NCBI GenBank assembly: GCA_013399875.1
Contig: VXAZ01004036.1
Span: forward strand, 235,680-299,679
Direction: 5' to 3'
DNA from: Gymnorhina tibicen
Taxonomy: Eukaryota > Chordata > Aves > Passeriformes > Artamidae
DNA length: 64,000 nt
The position numbers were made by a program, and so were the translations under genes. Below the pieces are notes generated by a model. The model was not told where the DNA came from, did not search any database, and was given only the letters and a program-made list of their open reading frames with translations. This document shows, piece by piece, positions 26,201-40,289 of this stretch (position 1 is the stretch's first letter; each line of letters begins with the position of its first letter).

Positions 26201-29200
26201 TCTCATCTGCTTTTAATGCAAGACTCCGACTGCCAGTATCTCTGAGGTTTAAGGGTTGATAAATAAAGGCTGTTCTGTTCCTGAGGTTCGTAATTTTCTG
26301 GTAACGACCTAACAGAGAGACTCAACCCAAAATTTCAGCTGCACGTAGAAAATGTGGTCTGACCTCAATATACATGATGTGAAAAATGAATAATAGCAGC
26401 ACTGCAGGCAAAATCTTCTCTGCTACGATGTGACAGCCCAGCCCTGCAGTGGAGGTTTCAAGAATTCGGCCACGCTTTTGGAAATCGGCCCCGTGGTTCT
26501 ACCGGGGAGATGTTTTAGCTCAGAGAGAGCTCAGCACAAAGGTTTTGTTGAGGGGTTGGCTCTGTGCTTATGGCAGGACACTGAAGTAAAACCTGGTTTT
26601 TCTACCTACAGTACGTGGTGGTTTGGTTTGAATGCAGCCACGGCTGTGTTTTGGCCTTTTTTTGAAGTGAAGCCATGCTCAAAGGCTGGAGAACCACAGC
26701 AGCTGAAGGGTAGAACCACTTAAGAGGATGATTAGGGCCTGACTCTCTGATTCATTAATTCAGAGAGGGTTTTTTCACTCTTTTAAAGGACAAATTCCCT
26801 TCCTCTCTCGTTCCAGAGTCAGCCTGTTAAATGAGAACCATACATTCACAGTGAGTTTAGATTAGATATTAGGGAAAAAATCTTCCCTGTGAGAGTGGTG
26901 AGGCCCTGGCACAGGTTGCCCAGGGAAGCTGTGGATGTCCCATCCCTGGAGGTGTTCCAGGCAAGACTGGGTGGAGCTTGGAGCAACCTGGGATAGTGGA
27001 AGGTGTCCCTGCCCATGGCAGGAGGTTGGAACGAGATGGTTTTTTGATCCCTTCCACCCCAAACCATTCTGTGTGGTGGTGTGCTAAAGCTGACAGGAGC
27101 CAGGACACTGATTTCAGAAGGTATCCAGGACATCTCCATGTCCAGGTCCTCGCTTGGGTTTGCAGTGTGGTTGCCTCTCAGAGCGGTGCCATCCAAGCGC
27201 TCACACCCGTGTGGAGCTCCACTGTGCAGAGCCTGCCAGAGGGAATAGTCTGAAGTCTATGAAAAGAAAGTTCAGATGTTTTCAGTCTGAGAGTGAAATT
27301 GCAGAAGGCCCTTAGAGGTCTGAGTTATTGTGCAATCTCTGTAAGTAATTTGTAATCAAAATACCTTTGCACATGTCACTTTCATATTTCCTGTAATAAA
27401 ACAGCAAGAGCAATTAAGATTTTGGACCATAATCTTCTACAAACTTCTAAAAATGAGTGGGCTGGAGATTTTTTGAGTTACGGCTGAAATGGCAAGTTTT
27501 TAAAATTTTGAGTGCTTCAAAAAAGCTTTGCTAATAGCTATTTTAATAGATTTTTTAACCATAGCCTGACAAAAGTGTTACGTGGCAACATAATTGATCT
27601 GAAGTTTGCTTAAAAAAAACCACCTAAGTAAGAAACCAGAAGAACTCTTCACAAAACTGGAGGACATCTGTACTGTGGTAACCCAGCATGTGACCTATTG
27701 GGCTTTATGCATTTCAAATCAAAAAGAATCAGGCAATATATTGCCATATGCATGCAAATGTGTCTAATAACACTCTGTGTATCTGTAATGTTGTTCTGCC
27801 ACGGTTCAGAAAGTTGTCTGTGGTCTTGGCATTCCTCAGGAAATATTAGATTAATATGGCTGCCTTTGTCATAGATTTTTTTTTCTTGTTTAAGTAGGTG
27901 TGTGAAGGCTGGTGCTACATAAATGAATTACACGGAAGACTTTGGAGGAAGAAGGGGCTTGTAAACGAGACTGAAATTAATGAATATGAGAATTAGAAAT
28001 CAAAACTTTATGTTTAGTCTGAGGAGAAACAATTCCTTAAACCGTAACCACATGGCTGTTTCTTGTTTGCATCAACTCTGGTTGACTGTTATTGTCTTCT
28101 GTTAATTCTCTGGGGCAGTGGCCTGACTTTGTTGAATGAGCCAATTGTTTTCCTTTGTGTTGCCCATCAAGTGAGTCCCCATCTGGTTTGTATCAGACTG
28201 TTTTCACAGCCAACAACTGCTGCCTTTTCTATATCCTGACACTTAAGGGCCCCATGCTATCAAAGCATTGCTGTGATAGCCTGTCTGGCTGGGCCCATAC
28301 AGCTGTGCCTTGCAGCTTGAAGCCATTACCCAAGTAATGGTAACTTAGAACTTGAACTGGCTCTTATTCCCATTGGTGTCGTGTGTACAGTGAACAGAAT
28401 ACATTTTTGTTGAACTCCGTGTTCCATGAAAAAAAAAAAAAATTCTCTCATTTGAGTTTATGTGATTGGTTCCTTTTTATTTTCCAGCAGCTTCCTGTAT
28501 CTGCAGGCAGTTTTGTGTTCTCCTAAAATTAATGAATACAAGACAAGCAGTATTTAGTTAAGGCACTGTTGTTATTACTTTTATGGTACATTAGAGCTCA
28601 ATAAGTGAAAATTAAACAAGCAAATGATTCTTACTGAGGATTTTTCTTATCAGATTTAGAACAGGTTTCCAGGAAACTTTCTGTGCTTGATAAATGTAGG
28701 TTGTGTGAATAAAGCGACACCTTGGATACTCCACTATTCCCTTTCCAAGTAGCTCTCTGAAGATACAGAGCAATGCACAGTGAGTCTGCATTAACCTGTT
28801 TACTTCTCATCTGAAGGAACAGGGAAGGATTGGAGAACTCTGTAATAGCAGAGGTAAAACTACATTGCAGTTTGCATTGCAGAATTAGTGAGAGAGGCCC
28901 CAGGCATGATCCAGACCTTTTCCAGGCTTCCAACATTGTAGGAGACAGTCCTGTTGCAAGAGATTTTGCAACGTGTGTCTTCTCTGCCTCCAAGATTTAA
29001 AAAATCCCCAATATTGCAACAAATAACAGTGACATTTAAATGTTGTGTGTAAAGAAAGATGATCTTTAAGCATTTGTTCTCTCCTGCTCTTGTGTAGGCA
29101 GCATAATGCTCAGTGACAGAGTAATGACGAGGGAAAACATATTCCCCAACTTGGAGATGTATTGAATTTTAAGTATATTCCAGACTCAATTCTTCCCTGA

Positions 29201-32200
29201 TATTTAAGAGGCGGAAAGAAAAAAAAAATGGATAATGTTTCTTAAAATTCTGGTCTTATTGTTGCATGTGCAAGAAACTGCCAGGAAACAGATTGCTCTA
29301 TCTGGTACTTGCAGAGAAAGTGTTCCTGAACTTGAGAGTGTATTGTGTGCATAATGTGAATGAATTTGCTTCAGGTAACATACTGGGGAGCCATTAAATT
29401 CCATGAGGCACACGAGATAAGACTTCCTTTGCCATTGTGCTTTTCCTACTGGCACACACCGGGTGTCATCGCGTCAGATCAGGATTTGTGCTAAATAATT
29501 GAGTCTGTGTCGTTGTCGGGTGTGTAAGCTTTGCCAAAGCTGCTTTCCTGAGGAGCTTTGTGTAATTGCTGTTCCTATGAACAGCTCCTGAATTCAGGTG
29601 TGTGCTTTATAATGATGCACAGAGCCGGGTGTCCGTGCCCTTCACCTCAGAGGTCTTTTCCAGCCTGAATGGTTGGATGATTCCAAGTTGTGTCCATCAC
29701 CAAGCAGAGCCCACACTCTGCTCCCACACCTGCAGACTGGATTTCCATATATGCTTCTTTGCAGTGCAGATTTCCCTGTGTTTTGGCCAGGGATTTTTAA
29801 ACCCAGAGAACTGATAACTGATTTTCCCTCAGTCTGCCTGCAAGCTCTGTCAATCCTGCTCATGGCCCAAAGTGCTGAGGGAAGCTTTGGGATGAACTGG
29901 GTGCTCACCAGGTTTGGCACCGACAGCTCGAGCTGGGAAGAGTCAAAGAGCTTCAGTGCTTCCTGAAGGAAAGCTGGTGCAGCCAGCAGCCCAAAATTCA
30001 ATTTGGGTGCATGTGGCTGCAGCTTCAGAGGCAAAGAGCATCTGCCCAAATGAGAACCTGATGTAAAGGGCTCTGTTCAAGGCCCTGCTTGACGCAGGCT
30101 CGAAGGGTTGTGCAGAGCAGCTCCTGGTGAGAGCTGTTGGTTTCTCTGGTGCTGCTGGGGAACTGTTCACTGGCAGCGAATCCTTCCAGAGGCACAGTGT
30201 TGGTGGGAGCTGCCTGCAGATTTCCCTGCAGATTTTCCAGTGTTTTATACCACTTAGCAGAGATGGAGGGGGTGTGATATTAAAATCACTGATGTGTCTA
30301 AGAGAGAGTTGAGAAGGTGGTGCACTGTGCTTAATGTGCAACATAAATGTAGAGCAATGCATTTCTCCAGCTCATTTATTCCACTGGTTTAGAGCTCAGA
30401 TCCACCCAAGTATTGCAAAGGAATTTTGGTTTTGCTCTTTCCCATGTAACAGGCCAAGGTTTGTGTATTCTTTTTTTTTTTTTTTAACAAGGAGGAATGC
30501 TTATCTCTATTGCACAAAATTTAATCCTTTTAGATTTTAACAAACTTTAAAATAGCACAAGATAAAATCATATATTTACTCTCAGACCTTTCCAAGTTTC
30601 TGGTCCCAGGCATTAGACTGTAGAGGCAGAGTTACTTGTCATCACACTGAGTGCTCATTTCAAGAGCAGGACAAAACAGGGTCTGGACACAGACAGGGCC
30701 AGAGGAAATGGTCTCAAGTTGCCCCAAGGGAGGTTTAGATCGGATATTATGAAAAATTTCTTCACTGAAAGGGTGGTCAGACACTGGAGTAGGCTGCCCA
30801 GGGGAGTGTTGGAATCGCCATTCCTGAAAGTGTTCAAAAAATGTGTTGGATGTGGCACTTGGGAACACGGTTTAGGGGTGAACGGGGTGGTGGTGGGTTA
30901 GTGGTTGGACTTGGTGATATTAGAAGTGCTTTCTAACCTAAATGATTTTATACTTCTATAACAGTGAAGTCCCAGATCTTCCAGTAAAAACATTCCATGT
31001 TTTCCATATTTGAACATATGCTTACTTACTCAGTCCTCTTTCTGAGCTAACAGAAAAGTTGTTTGCCTCTCTAAGCTTCCTGGAACTGCTTATTCCTATA
31101 CATTTTCCAAAGGTCATTGATATCCACAAATGGGAAGACCTGTAGTGGCTCTGCTGCTAAACAAAAGGCTGAGAAAGATGTATTTTTTATAAGTTTGTTT
31201 GTTCATATACTGGAAATGTGCATAGAAATGTTCTGGAATTTATTAGACTGACCATTGGAAAATGCTAACTGTATAGGGCTGGCTTTGTTCTGTCTTGTTT
31301 TGTTTTGTTCCTGGGGAAAACGTTCATCATCTCCTTTTGAAAAGGTGCAATTACAAACATTTTGGGTAATTGTGCTGTAGGTACAAGCATTTTAATATGC
31401 CAGATCATTGTAATGGTAGTACAGTAATGGGAGTCTTGGCAAACTGTTTCCATATGGGGAATCCCATGACTTTGTTAGTGAAAATCATCAAACAAATGCA
31501 CAGGATCATGTGAATATTTAAGTATTCCGAGTAGAGAAATAAAGCTTTTTTACTTGTGGTCATCTAGAAAGACACTTGTTACTTGAAGTTTTTTTATACC
31601 GAGTATAACTTATTTAATTTTTTATTATAAGAATGCATTTAGTGACTCCATTATATGTGAGGAGTGAGAAAATTCTGCCCTGCAGCACTGCCCTTCAGGC
31701 AGAAAGTTTTCTCTTTTCTTTCTGACACCCATTCCCTAACTTTCACTCAAATCTGGGTGCAGATTGCTGCTGTGGCTGGAGGGGATAAACCCTCCTTGCC
31801 CAGGAAATCCTCTTGTCCGTTTGAGAGAGCTCGTCAAGGTCTCTCATCGCACTTTTTAGTGGTAGAAAGGAGCTTGTGACTTCTTACAGGGGTTCACTGA
31901 AACTTGTCCTCTGAGATTCCTAAGGATTTGTTTGGATATTTGGTACCTGGGGAGCTGGCAGGGCTGGACAGCCTGGAATTGTCCAGTTGCAACCCCTGCC
32001 ATAGGCAGGGACACCTTCCACTATCCCAAATTGCTCCAAGATCCAGCCTGGCCTTGGACACTTGCAGGGATGGAGCATCCACAGCCTCACAAGGGACTCC
32101 CACCTGTGAACTGGGAAGATGTTAATTTTCAAATCTTAACTGATGCTGAAACATCACTTGACTTTGGTCGCTCCACTTTAATTATTTGTGTAAAATATTT

Positions 32201-35200
32201 TAAAATTATTTTTCAATAAAAGGAGGCCATGTAACATCTAAGAATTAAAAAGATGCTTTGATTTTTATTTCTTTTCCTTGCCACTCCTCAAGTAGGCTGT
32301 GAGTGCTGTTATGTCTGGCACTGTGGCACGATGCAGATAAGCTGGAGGCAGTATTGCTGCAATTAATATCATTAAGATATGAGGTCTCAGTGGAGCCAGT
32401 CCTACTGCTGGGTTTGCACTGACTGACTCTGCATCCTAAGGGAGTTCAGCAGAACTTTATCTTAGAATTAAGTGTGAATTCCCACGATTGATCATTTGAG
32501 TTGCTTTTTTTTAGCTTCTTTATTTTGTTTCAGATACAGGCATTAAAATGTCTTTTGGAGCCCCAAGCATGAAGGTGTGAACAACACAGCTGAATATATT
32601 ATAGAAATATGCTTTTAAAATTACCTTCCTGTCCACTTGCTGGTTAGATTTTGCATAAAATTAGAAAAAAAATTGGTATGTAGGTGATATTTAGTTTTAC
32701 TGAATAAGTAAAATATTAATTACACCATTAGATCTGCAATTTTTTAATTATCACTTGTCAGATTCTCCTGATTCCACCAGCTGTTTACCTAGGTTATCTC
32801 TTGTGGATTTAGGGATTACTTCTCCCCTCGGCCCATGCACAAGATACACATTTTCCTGGTGGTTTTTCAAAGGCTCTGGACCAGTAAGGAACCAACTCCT
32901 TCTCCTTTTTTATTCTGAGATAAAAGCTGCATCTTCAGTATTTGCCACAGAGCTTCATCTCAGTTCTTCTCAGGAAAATGGTTGCAGCCTAGAAACAGCA
33001 GTGCTTAAATGTTAAAGAAAAACTGTTTGTTCCAAGCCAATTGCACATCCAAAAATCACAGCCATCTGTATGGAAAAATCAAATTCACTTTTAATATTTC
33101 TTCTTAGTATTAATAATTATTGTAGTTATTTGGAAAGATCGTTAACACATCTTTTGGAAGGGATTTGGTGAGAAACAGCAGCAAGAGATGTGGCCAGGGA
33201 ACAAATTTGTTAAGCAGTGAGCGGTTCTGCAGAGCAAAAGATGCCAGATCTAAAGGAGCAGAGTAGATTTTAGGCACCAAAAGGAAATATTTATTTAGTA
33301 AACGCTGCAATCTCATTTCTAGATGTTTATGGAGCTGCTTTCTGTCTGCCCTTCCCTACCAGTCTCTGTGTTAGGATTTTGAAAAATCTGGTTCTAGTTT
33401 ATTTAACGTATTTCTAGTTTTGTTCTGTTTTGTGTTGCTATTGGTGGGAATATAGAGTGTTTTAGAAAACCACTGAACCTTGAACTCTGACTTGAGAGGA
33501 GGAAAAAACCATTTTCAAATATTCTGCTTTGAAATATTTGTTAGCTGCTGAGCCTGGCCCCACCCTCCTTTACTGGCTGGGGGGATCTGCATTTATTTTC
33601 TTTTTGGAAATATTTATAGCTGAGCTATACATTAGGGGCTACACAAACAAACAGCAAAAGCACAGCGCGTGTATACACGTGTTTATTTTCTGTGTGCTCG
33701 TGTGCAGGGTTTTTGTTAAGTACATGACACCAAGGGGAAGGTGGAATTTGCCAAGTTTAGGTCAAAACTTGAACTGAACTCATACTATATAGTTTTCTGT
33801 CTCCACTGGTGTCTGTGGCCCACTTATGGAGGTTTATGAGTTGGCTGCAGCCTTTGAGAATGAAACCGTGTTTTTTCAGCTCCGGCAGTAGACTCCTGCT
33901 TTTAAATCCAGACATTTTTGGCTCAAGTCCTACAGATGTCTGTCCCTTTCTGTAAAACAACTCAAGTGTTTTAATTTTAAATGTACCCCTTTCATGTAAC
34001 TCAGCCCTAGAAATTTGGCCTTGTTTTGCCTTGAGTCTTTTCTGTTTGTCATGGAACAGCTAAGCTGGGGCAGTCTGGGCTGGAGTTAAAAAAGAGAACT
34101 GCAGGCATTTGCAGGACATCTTGTTCTTGTCTGTGTTTCTGTCCTAGTGGAAGGCAGAGCTCTCACCTGCAGCCAGGTAATGCTTGGCAAAGCAGTCACA
34201 AAACAAGAAGGAAGTCCCTGCCCAGAAAGACACATTTCTGGCAGAGCTGAGAAAGGCCAGCGTCTCCACAATAACCTAAATAAGCCCATGGATTCAAGGT
34301 GGCCAGAGCTAGAAAAGCTCTGGAGGAGGAACTGTTATTTCTAATATATGGAGAATAACTTTGCCCCCAAAAATTAGATTATTTGAGAAACTGTTTATAG
34401 TCCTGCTGATTCCTGAAAAGATTGTATTCTTTTAGTTCTATAACCTAACCACTTTCAACTTTATAAGCCATTGAATTCCAGAAACATTAAATAGCCAATA
34501 AGCATGATACAGCTAAACATGACTCCGAACTGGAAATGCTAAATATCATTGTAATTAGTAGCATGACTGACATTGCAGTGTAATTTTTCTTTTCAGTGCA
34601 GCCTTCAGAATTACTTACATCAAAATATGGGTGTTTCTTATCAGTATGTGTTAGCCCAGCAAGCCTGAAATAATCTTGATTTTGCCAAAAATGCCACTTC
34701 TTAGGTTGCTCTACTTGGTAACTCGCCTGTAGAACCATGTATGAAAGTGAGTGAATATCAGTGTGGTACCACACAGAAACCCAGAGAGACATGGACAGGA
34801 CACAGACTGGTACAAATATGTACCTCACAGGTTTACTTACAGGTAGAAGGAGCAGATGGGAGAGGCTGAGAGAGGAGAAAAGAGAGGAACAGATAAGAGA
34901 GGAGAATTTGAGGAGCAGATAAGAGAGACTGACAGGCTGAGAGAGCTGGGGATGTTCAGCCTGGAGAAGACTCCAGGGAGACTTTAAAGCCCCTGCTAGT
35001 ATCTAAAGGGGCTCCAAGAGAGCTGGAGAGGGACTTTGGACAAGGGCATGGAGTGACCAGACAAGAAGAAATTACTTTAAGCTCAAAGAGAGTTGGTTTA
35101 GATTAGATGTGAGGAAGAAATTCTTCCCTGTGAGGGTGGGGAGACCCTGGCACAGGTTGCCCAGAGAAGCTGTGACTGCCCCATCCCTGGCAGTGTTCCA

Positions 35201-38200
35201 GGCCAGGTTGGATGGGGCTTGGAGCAACCTGGGATAGTGGAAGGTGTCCCTGCCCATGACAGGGGTTGGAACTGGATGAGCTTTAAGGTCCTTTCCAACC
35301 CAAACCATTCTGGGATTCTATAAAATGTTTCTACTGACAGTGGTTCTGTTACCTTTGAGCCTGTAGACATTTATTCTTCTACCTTGCTTTAGCCATTAGT
35401 GTAAAGAATTTCTGACAACTCTGTTTCCCTGCTGATGGTTTTTGTAAGTGTATGCCAGATGTAAATCTTTTTATGTAGGGAAAAAGCAAAATGGGGAAAT
35501 GACAGGGGAAAAAAAGGGCACCTTCAATGAAGATTTTAGGATGCTGAGTTAGATCTGCAGGTGCTGTGCTATCCAGTGCTCAGAGCACTTGAGCTAATGC
35601 CATCTGGAGGAAGTTATTTGTTGGGACAGGACAGTGTTTGAAACTTTGAAGTCAGGAATAAACAAAGCGAAGCAGCTGGAATCTGGCAGCAGAAGAAACA
35701 AGCCATTCCTATCAGCCCCTGCTATTAAAGGAATGAGAGCACTGCGCTGGAGTTGTTTTTACAGTCTTGGAAGTTTATTCATGCTCTTGAAGTGAGCTGC
35801 TTCAGTTGGGGAGTAGAGGGAGGATTGTTTTGAAATTTTAGGAAGTAATATGTAGATAATTACAGTAATTATGGTCCTGATTTTATACTGAAAAATAACC
35901 TGGGTCCTGATCCTTTGAACCCCTCCCTATTTATTGTCTTGATGGGGAGAGATGATTTACAAGAGTGTGGACTGACAGGACAAGGGGGAATGGCTTCAAA
36001 ATGAAAGAGAATAGGTTTAGGTAGATATTAGAAAAAAAATTCTGGACTGTGAGGGTGGGGGGACACTGGCACAGGGTGCCCACAGGAGCTGTGGCTGCCC
36101 CATCCCTGGAAGTGTTCCAGGCCAGCTTGGCTGGGGCTTGCAGCAACCTGGGATAGTGGAAGGTGTCCCTGCCCGTGGCAGGGGGTTGGAACAGGATGGT
36201 CTTGAAGGTCCCTTCTAACCCCAACCATTCTGTGTTTCCATGATTACGCTTTTCACTTACAAGATATGGCTCTCTTTCATCCCCAAATAGATTTAAAATG
36301 GTTTTATTTAATATATGGACACCCAGACGGAGGAGTTAAAGCACATGGTTTTCATTTGGCTTAAAAGTCAGACTTGTTTAGTCTTTTTATTTTGCCAAAC
36401 AGAAAAATTCAAAAAGAAAGATTTAAACATTTTTCTTTGTTCTTACTGTTGCCATGTGGTGTAACCAAACCTCCCTTCAGTGTGGTTAACTCCTTTTTCC
36501 TTTGGCACACATTTTTGACACCTTTTGTATATGGCACGTTCTGTGTGCGACGGTACCTCTCAGAGAAAAATTCCCTTCACAGGTCACTGGATGGTTGACA
36601 CACCATTAATTTTTATGCTTCTGTTAAACAAAGGTCTGGAAATCTAGTACTGTACGTGAATTTGTTACAGGGTGCCAAGAGCAGGAAAAATCTCTGATCT
36701 GAAATGTGACCTTTTCCATCAGTGGGTCACCAAGATGTTTTCAGTCACTGATGAGTTTCTACCAGCCAAGGACTCTCTTACCAAGAGTGTCAGTTTTCAC
36801 AGTTTATATTAATTTATTCTATTAGATGGTGACAAGGAATTTGGAAAACTGGAGGTCACCTAAGGTCACACGCTCCATTTATTGGATTTTAACAAGGAAA
36901 ATTTTTATAAATACACCTAACTACATGATTGCAAAATTGTACTGAGTACTCCCAGAGCCTCTAAAAAAGGGGGGGTAAGCCATGAAGATTACCTGCCTGC
37001 CTGCCCTTTCCTGCTTTGTAAAGGAAAAATATTTCATTTCCAGTTTTATGGCATATCAAAAGATTTTAACCATTGCAGTTTGCATATTTGTGCTGGTGAG
37101 GAACTCGGTGTTAAAGAGGAAACCATCTTAATATTGGTTATGAGCTGCTCTCTGATGAGAGGAAGACATTAAATGGAGTATCACATTATTAAAGAAGGAG
37201 CAGACCAGGGGCTATACAGGGATTTAAACCAGTCTGCCTCTATTTGTGTCTTTATTCCCATGCCCCTCCCTATATGTGTATATAAAGTGTTTTATGCACT
37301 GTGCATGCATGAGGCTACACTCAGCAAAAGGTAATAATGATAAAACACATGTGAGAGTAACTTGGTAGTTGTATTTTTGGGGTCAATGTAGCGTTTCAGA
37401 ACTAGCAGCTTTCTATCCTGGGAAGTTACAGTCATGGAGCAGAATCTCCCATCTAGCTGAAATACGATATCCACAATTTTTTCACAGTTAAAATGCTGAA
37501 AATCCATGTTCTGTATTTTCTGTGTGAATTTAACAAAGACTTCAGATTTCTGCCTTTAAAAAGGGCAGTGTTGACTTTGGGTATTTTTAAGTTTAAAGAT
37601 ATTTTGACAGCTCAGGGACCGGTAACTTTTCTGTTGAGCAAGTAGATGGAATTATTCTTTTTATTTTTTCTGTCTTCTAGCATTTTATAACTATCGTAAA
37701 ATTGGACTGAAGTATATCTGTAAAATATATTAGAGTATGTGTTAGGAGGAATGCAGACTAATATGATACTTTCTTTTAGCACTCCCAGAATCAAAGACTC
37801 GAGTAGTTCCGACAGAGCCTTGGGATAAGGGAATATTACTTTCTTTTTTCCTTCCATCTTTTCTTTTTTCCTTTTTCTTTTTTCTTTTTTTAACAAACCT
37901 GAAAACAGCTGTTGAAACAATGACATCATGGAATGTGACATGACTGTGGAAATTATTAACAAAGTCAAGCTTTGAAAGCATCAAACTACATCTAGTGTTG
38001 GAGAGGGGCTTTAGTAGAGGATGATTTACCAGGTTTCCTTGGGCACTGGGCAGTCACCTCTTTACTGTGTCCTTTTCATGTCTGACCAAATAAACCCTTT
38101 GCTCTTCTTCTTAGCAGCCTCTTTGTATCACACAAACACGGCTACAGACTGGAATCCCAGAATCCCAGAATGTTCAGGTTGGAAGGGACCTCAAAGCCTA

Positions 38201-40233
38201 TCCCATTTCTACCCCCCTGCCATAGGCAGGGACACCTTCCACTATCCCAGGTTGCTCCAAGCCTCATCCAGCCTGGCCTGGAACTGTCCCAGGGTTGGGG
38301 CAGCCACAGCTGCTCTGGGTAACCTGTGCCAGGGCCTCACCACCCTCACAGCCAAGACTGCCTTCCCAATATCCCATCTACTCTTTGTTAGTTTAAAGCC
38401 ACTCCTCCTTGTTCCATCACTCCACACCCTTGTGGAAAACCCCCCTCCAGCTCTCTTAGAGCCCACTTAGGTACTGGAAGGCTGCTTGAAGGTCTCCCCA
38501 AAGCCTTTTCTTCTCCAGGTGATGTGCTGATTCCCTGAGGACTCAAAAAATGCTCTTGTGCTCCTGCTGCCTTCCTGAATGGCAAGAGGCTGGGCTGGCA
38601 CAGGTCGCTCCATGTCCTGCCTTTACTGTCTTTGGCCTCACTCTTGTTTGACTTCCCAGGCTGTTGGCTGCTGTTCTAGCAGGAAAAACACTGATGGAAT
38701 TTTACTTTAGCAGTGGGGTTTTGTTTTAATTAGCCATTTGAAGCGTGCTTTGCTGCAAGTCAGATGAATGCAGATGACTGCTTCAGTGACATAGTAGATA
38801 ATTAACTGGGGTGAAAGAAAGCTTAACTTTTTGGTTTTATTGGGAAAATAGTGTTTTAATTACCTAGTCTATCACAGAGGAAGGGAGAATTGTTACAGCT
38901 TATTGGAATAAGAACAAGCTCCAAGACAGCCTTTGCTGTTGTACATGGACTCAGATATGTTTGTTTTGCTTGCAGCTGCTGCACTTACATGTCCCCAGGA
39001 CAACTGAAATCTCAAAATGCTCTTTCTGTAGTTGAGTGAATGTTGTGCCATTCTCCCAGTGCCGTTTCTCCTGAGTTTCTTCATTCTTTGTCTCTACCCT
39101 GATCCATGAATTGATGTCTCTACCCTGACTTGCTCTTCCTGCTCCATGAATTGATTCATCTTGTCTCCTTCTTCTGGCTCAATACACTGACATTTGCCCA
39201 TAGCTTTTCTCCCATCCCGTCTCTGGGATCTGGCTGCAGGTTGTTTTCTACCCTTCCCAGGGGTTCCCAGACAGGAAGACATCTGGGCACTGCAGGGATC
39301 TGTCACAGCTGCTGGAAGCTCTCGGGGATGTGCCCCCCTCCCTTGCAGGGGCTGCTGGCGCAAGGGTTTTCCCCTCTCCCAGGATGTCCCACATTTTGCA
39401 GGGTCAGATCACAGGAATGGGAAGTGGCCAGGTGCCATCTCAGAGGTGCTGGAAGATGAACATGGCTTGTGAAGTCCTGCAGGGGACTCTTTAGGAGGAG
39501 TTTGTGTACATGGGTGTGGATACTGAAAAGCTGCTAGCAGAAGGTTTTCCAGCTTCTTGCAATATCCTGTGAGAATCTTTCCTTTCTCACGCAAGCTATG
39601 AAAACAGTAAGATGGTTTTTGTATAACAATCTGAACACCTGGTGTTTGTCTAAGTCTGTTTATGATACATGGGAGAGGTGTTTTGGAAATGGGTGTTGTA
39701 GAGTTAACCAGTCATGCTAAGAGCTGATGGTCAAGGACCAATGACCTTATGCCATTCAGGCGAGCTAACACATAAAAACCGTCTGTAATTAAATAAAGAA
39801 TTCCTTTTCTTGCTGGATCTGTGTGTGGCTGCATCTCCCGACCTCGTGGCGCAACAACAACACATGGGAGAATGGAAGAACCACAAAGGAGAAGCAAGAA
39901 GGACCCTTAATGGGTCAGGGAAATGGGTTAGAGATAGGGAAGAGCTGAAACCACTTTTCACTTGTGTTTTGGGCAGCTGAAGCACTGAGAGGGTGTTTTT
40001 CTCTGTAGGACTTGTCCCCAGTGGCTTCAACTGGTATTTCTTTGCTGTTTATGATTGTATGTGGTCTTGAACAACAGGAATGTTTTCCACAGGTCTGATG
40101 CAAACAGACATAGACATATGGATGGAATTCAGAAATACTGTTTATATCTATGGATGCCATTTCAGTGCTGTGGAATACACCAGAAACACCAGTATATTAT
40201 CTGAAATTATTCTGGGCCTACTGAAGGTTATAG

Positions 40234-40289
<56 letters not shown>

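Noticed and set aside
39667..39871. 10-bp direct repeat ACATGGGAGA around the LTR, considered as a longer target duplication
   Set aside because: The left copy is not adjacent to the TG end. The 6-bp AATGGG/CATGGG pair fits the TGTTGT...ACAACA boundaries better.
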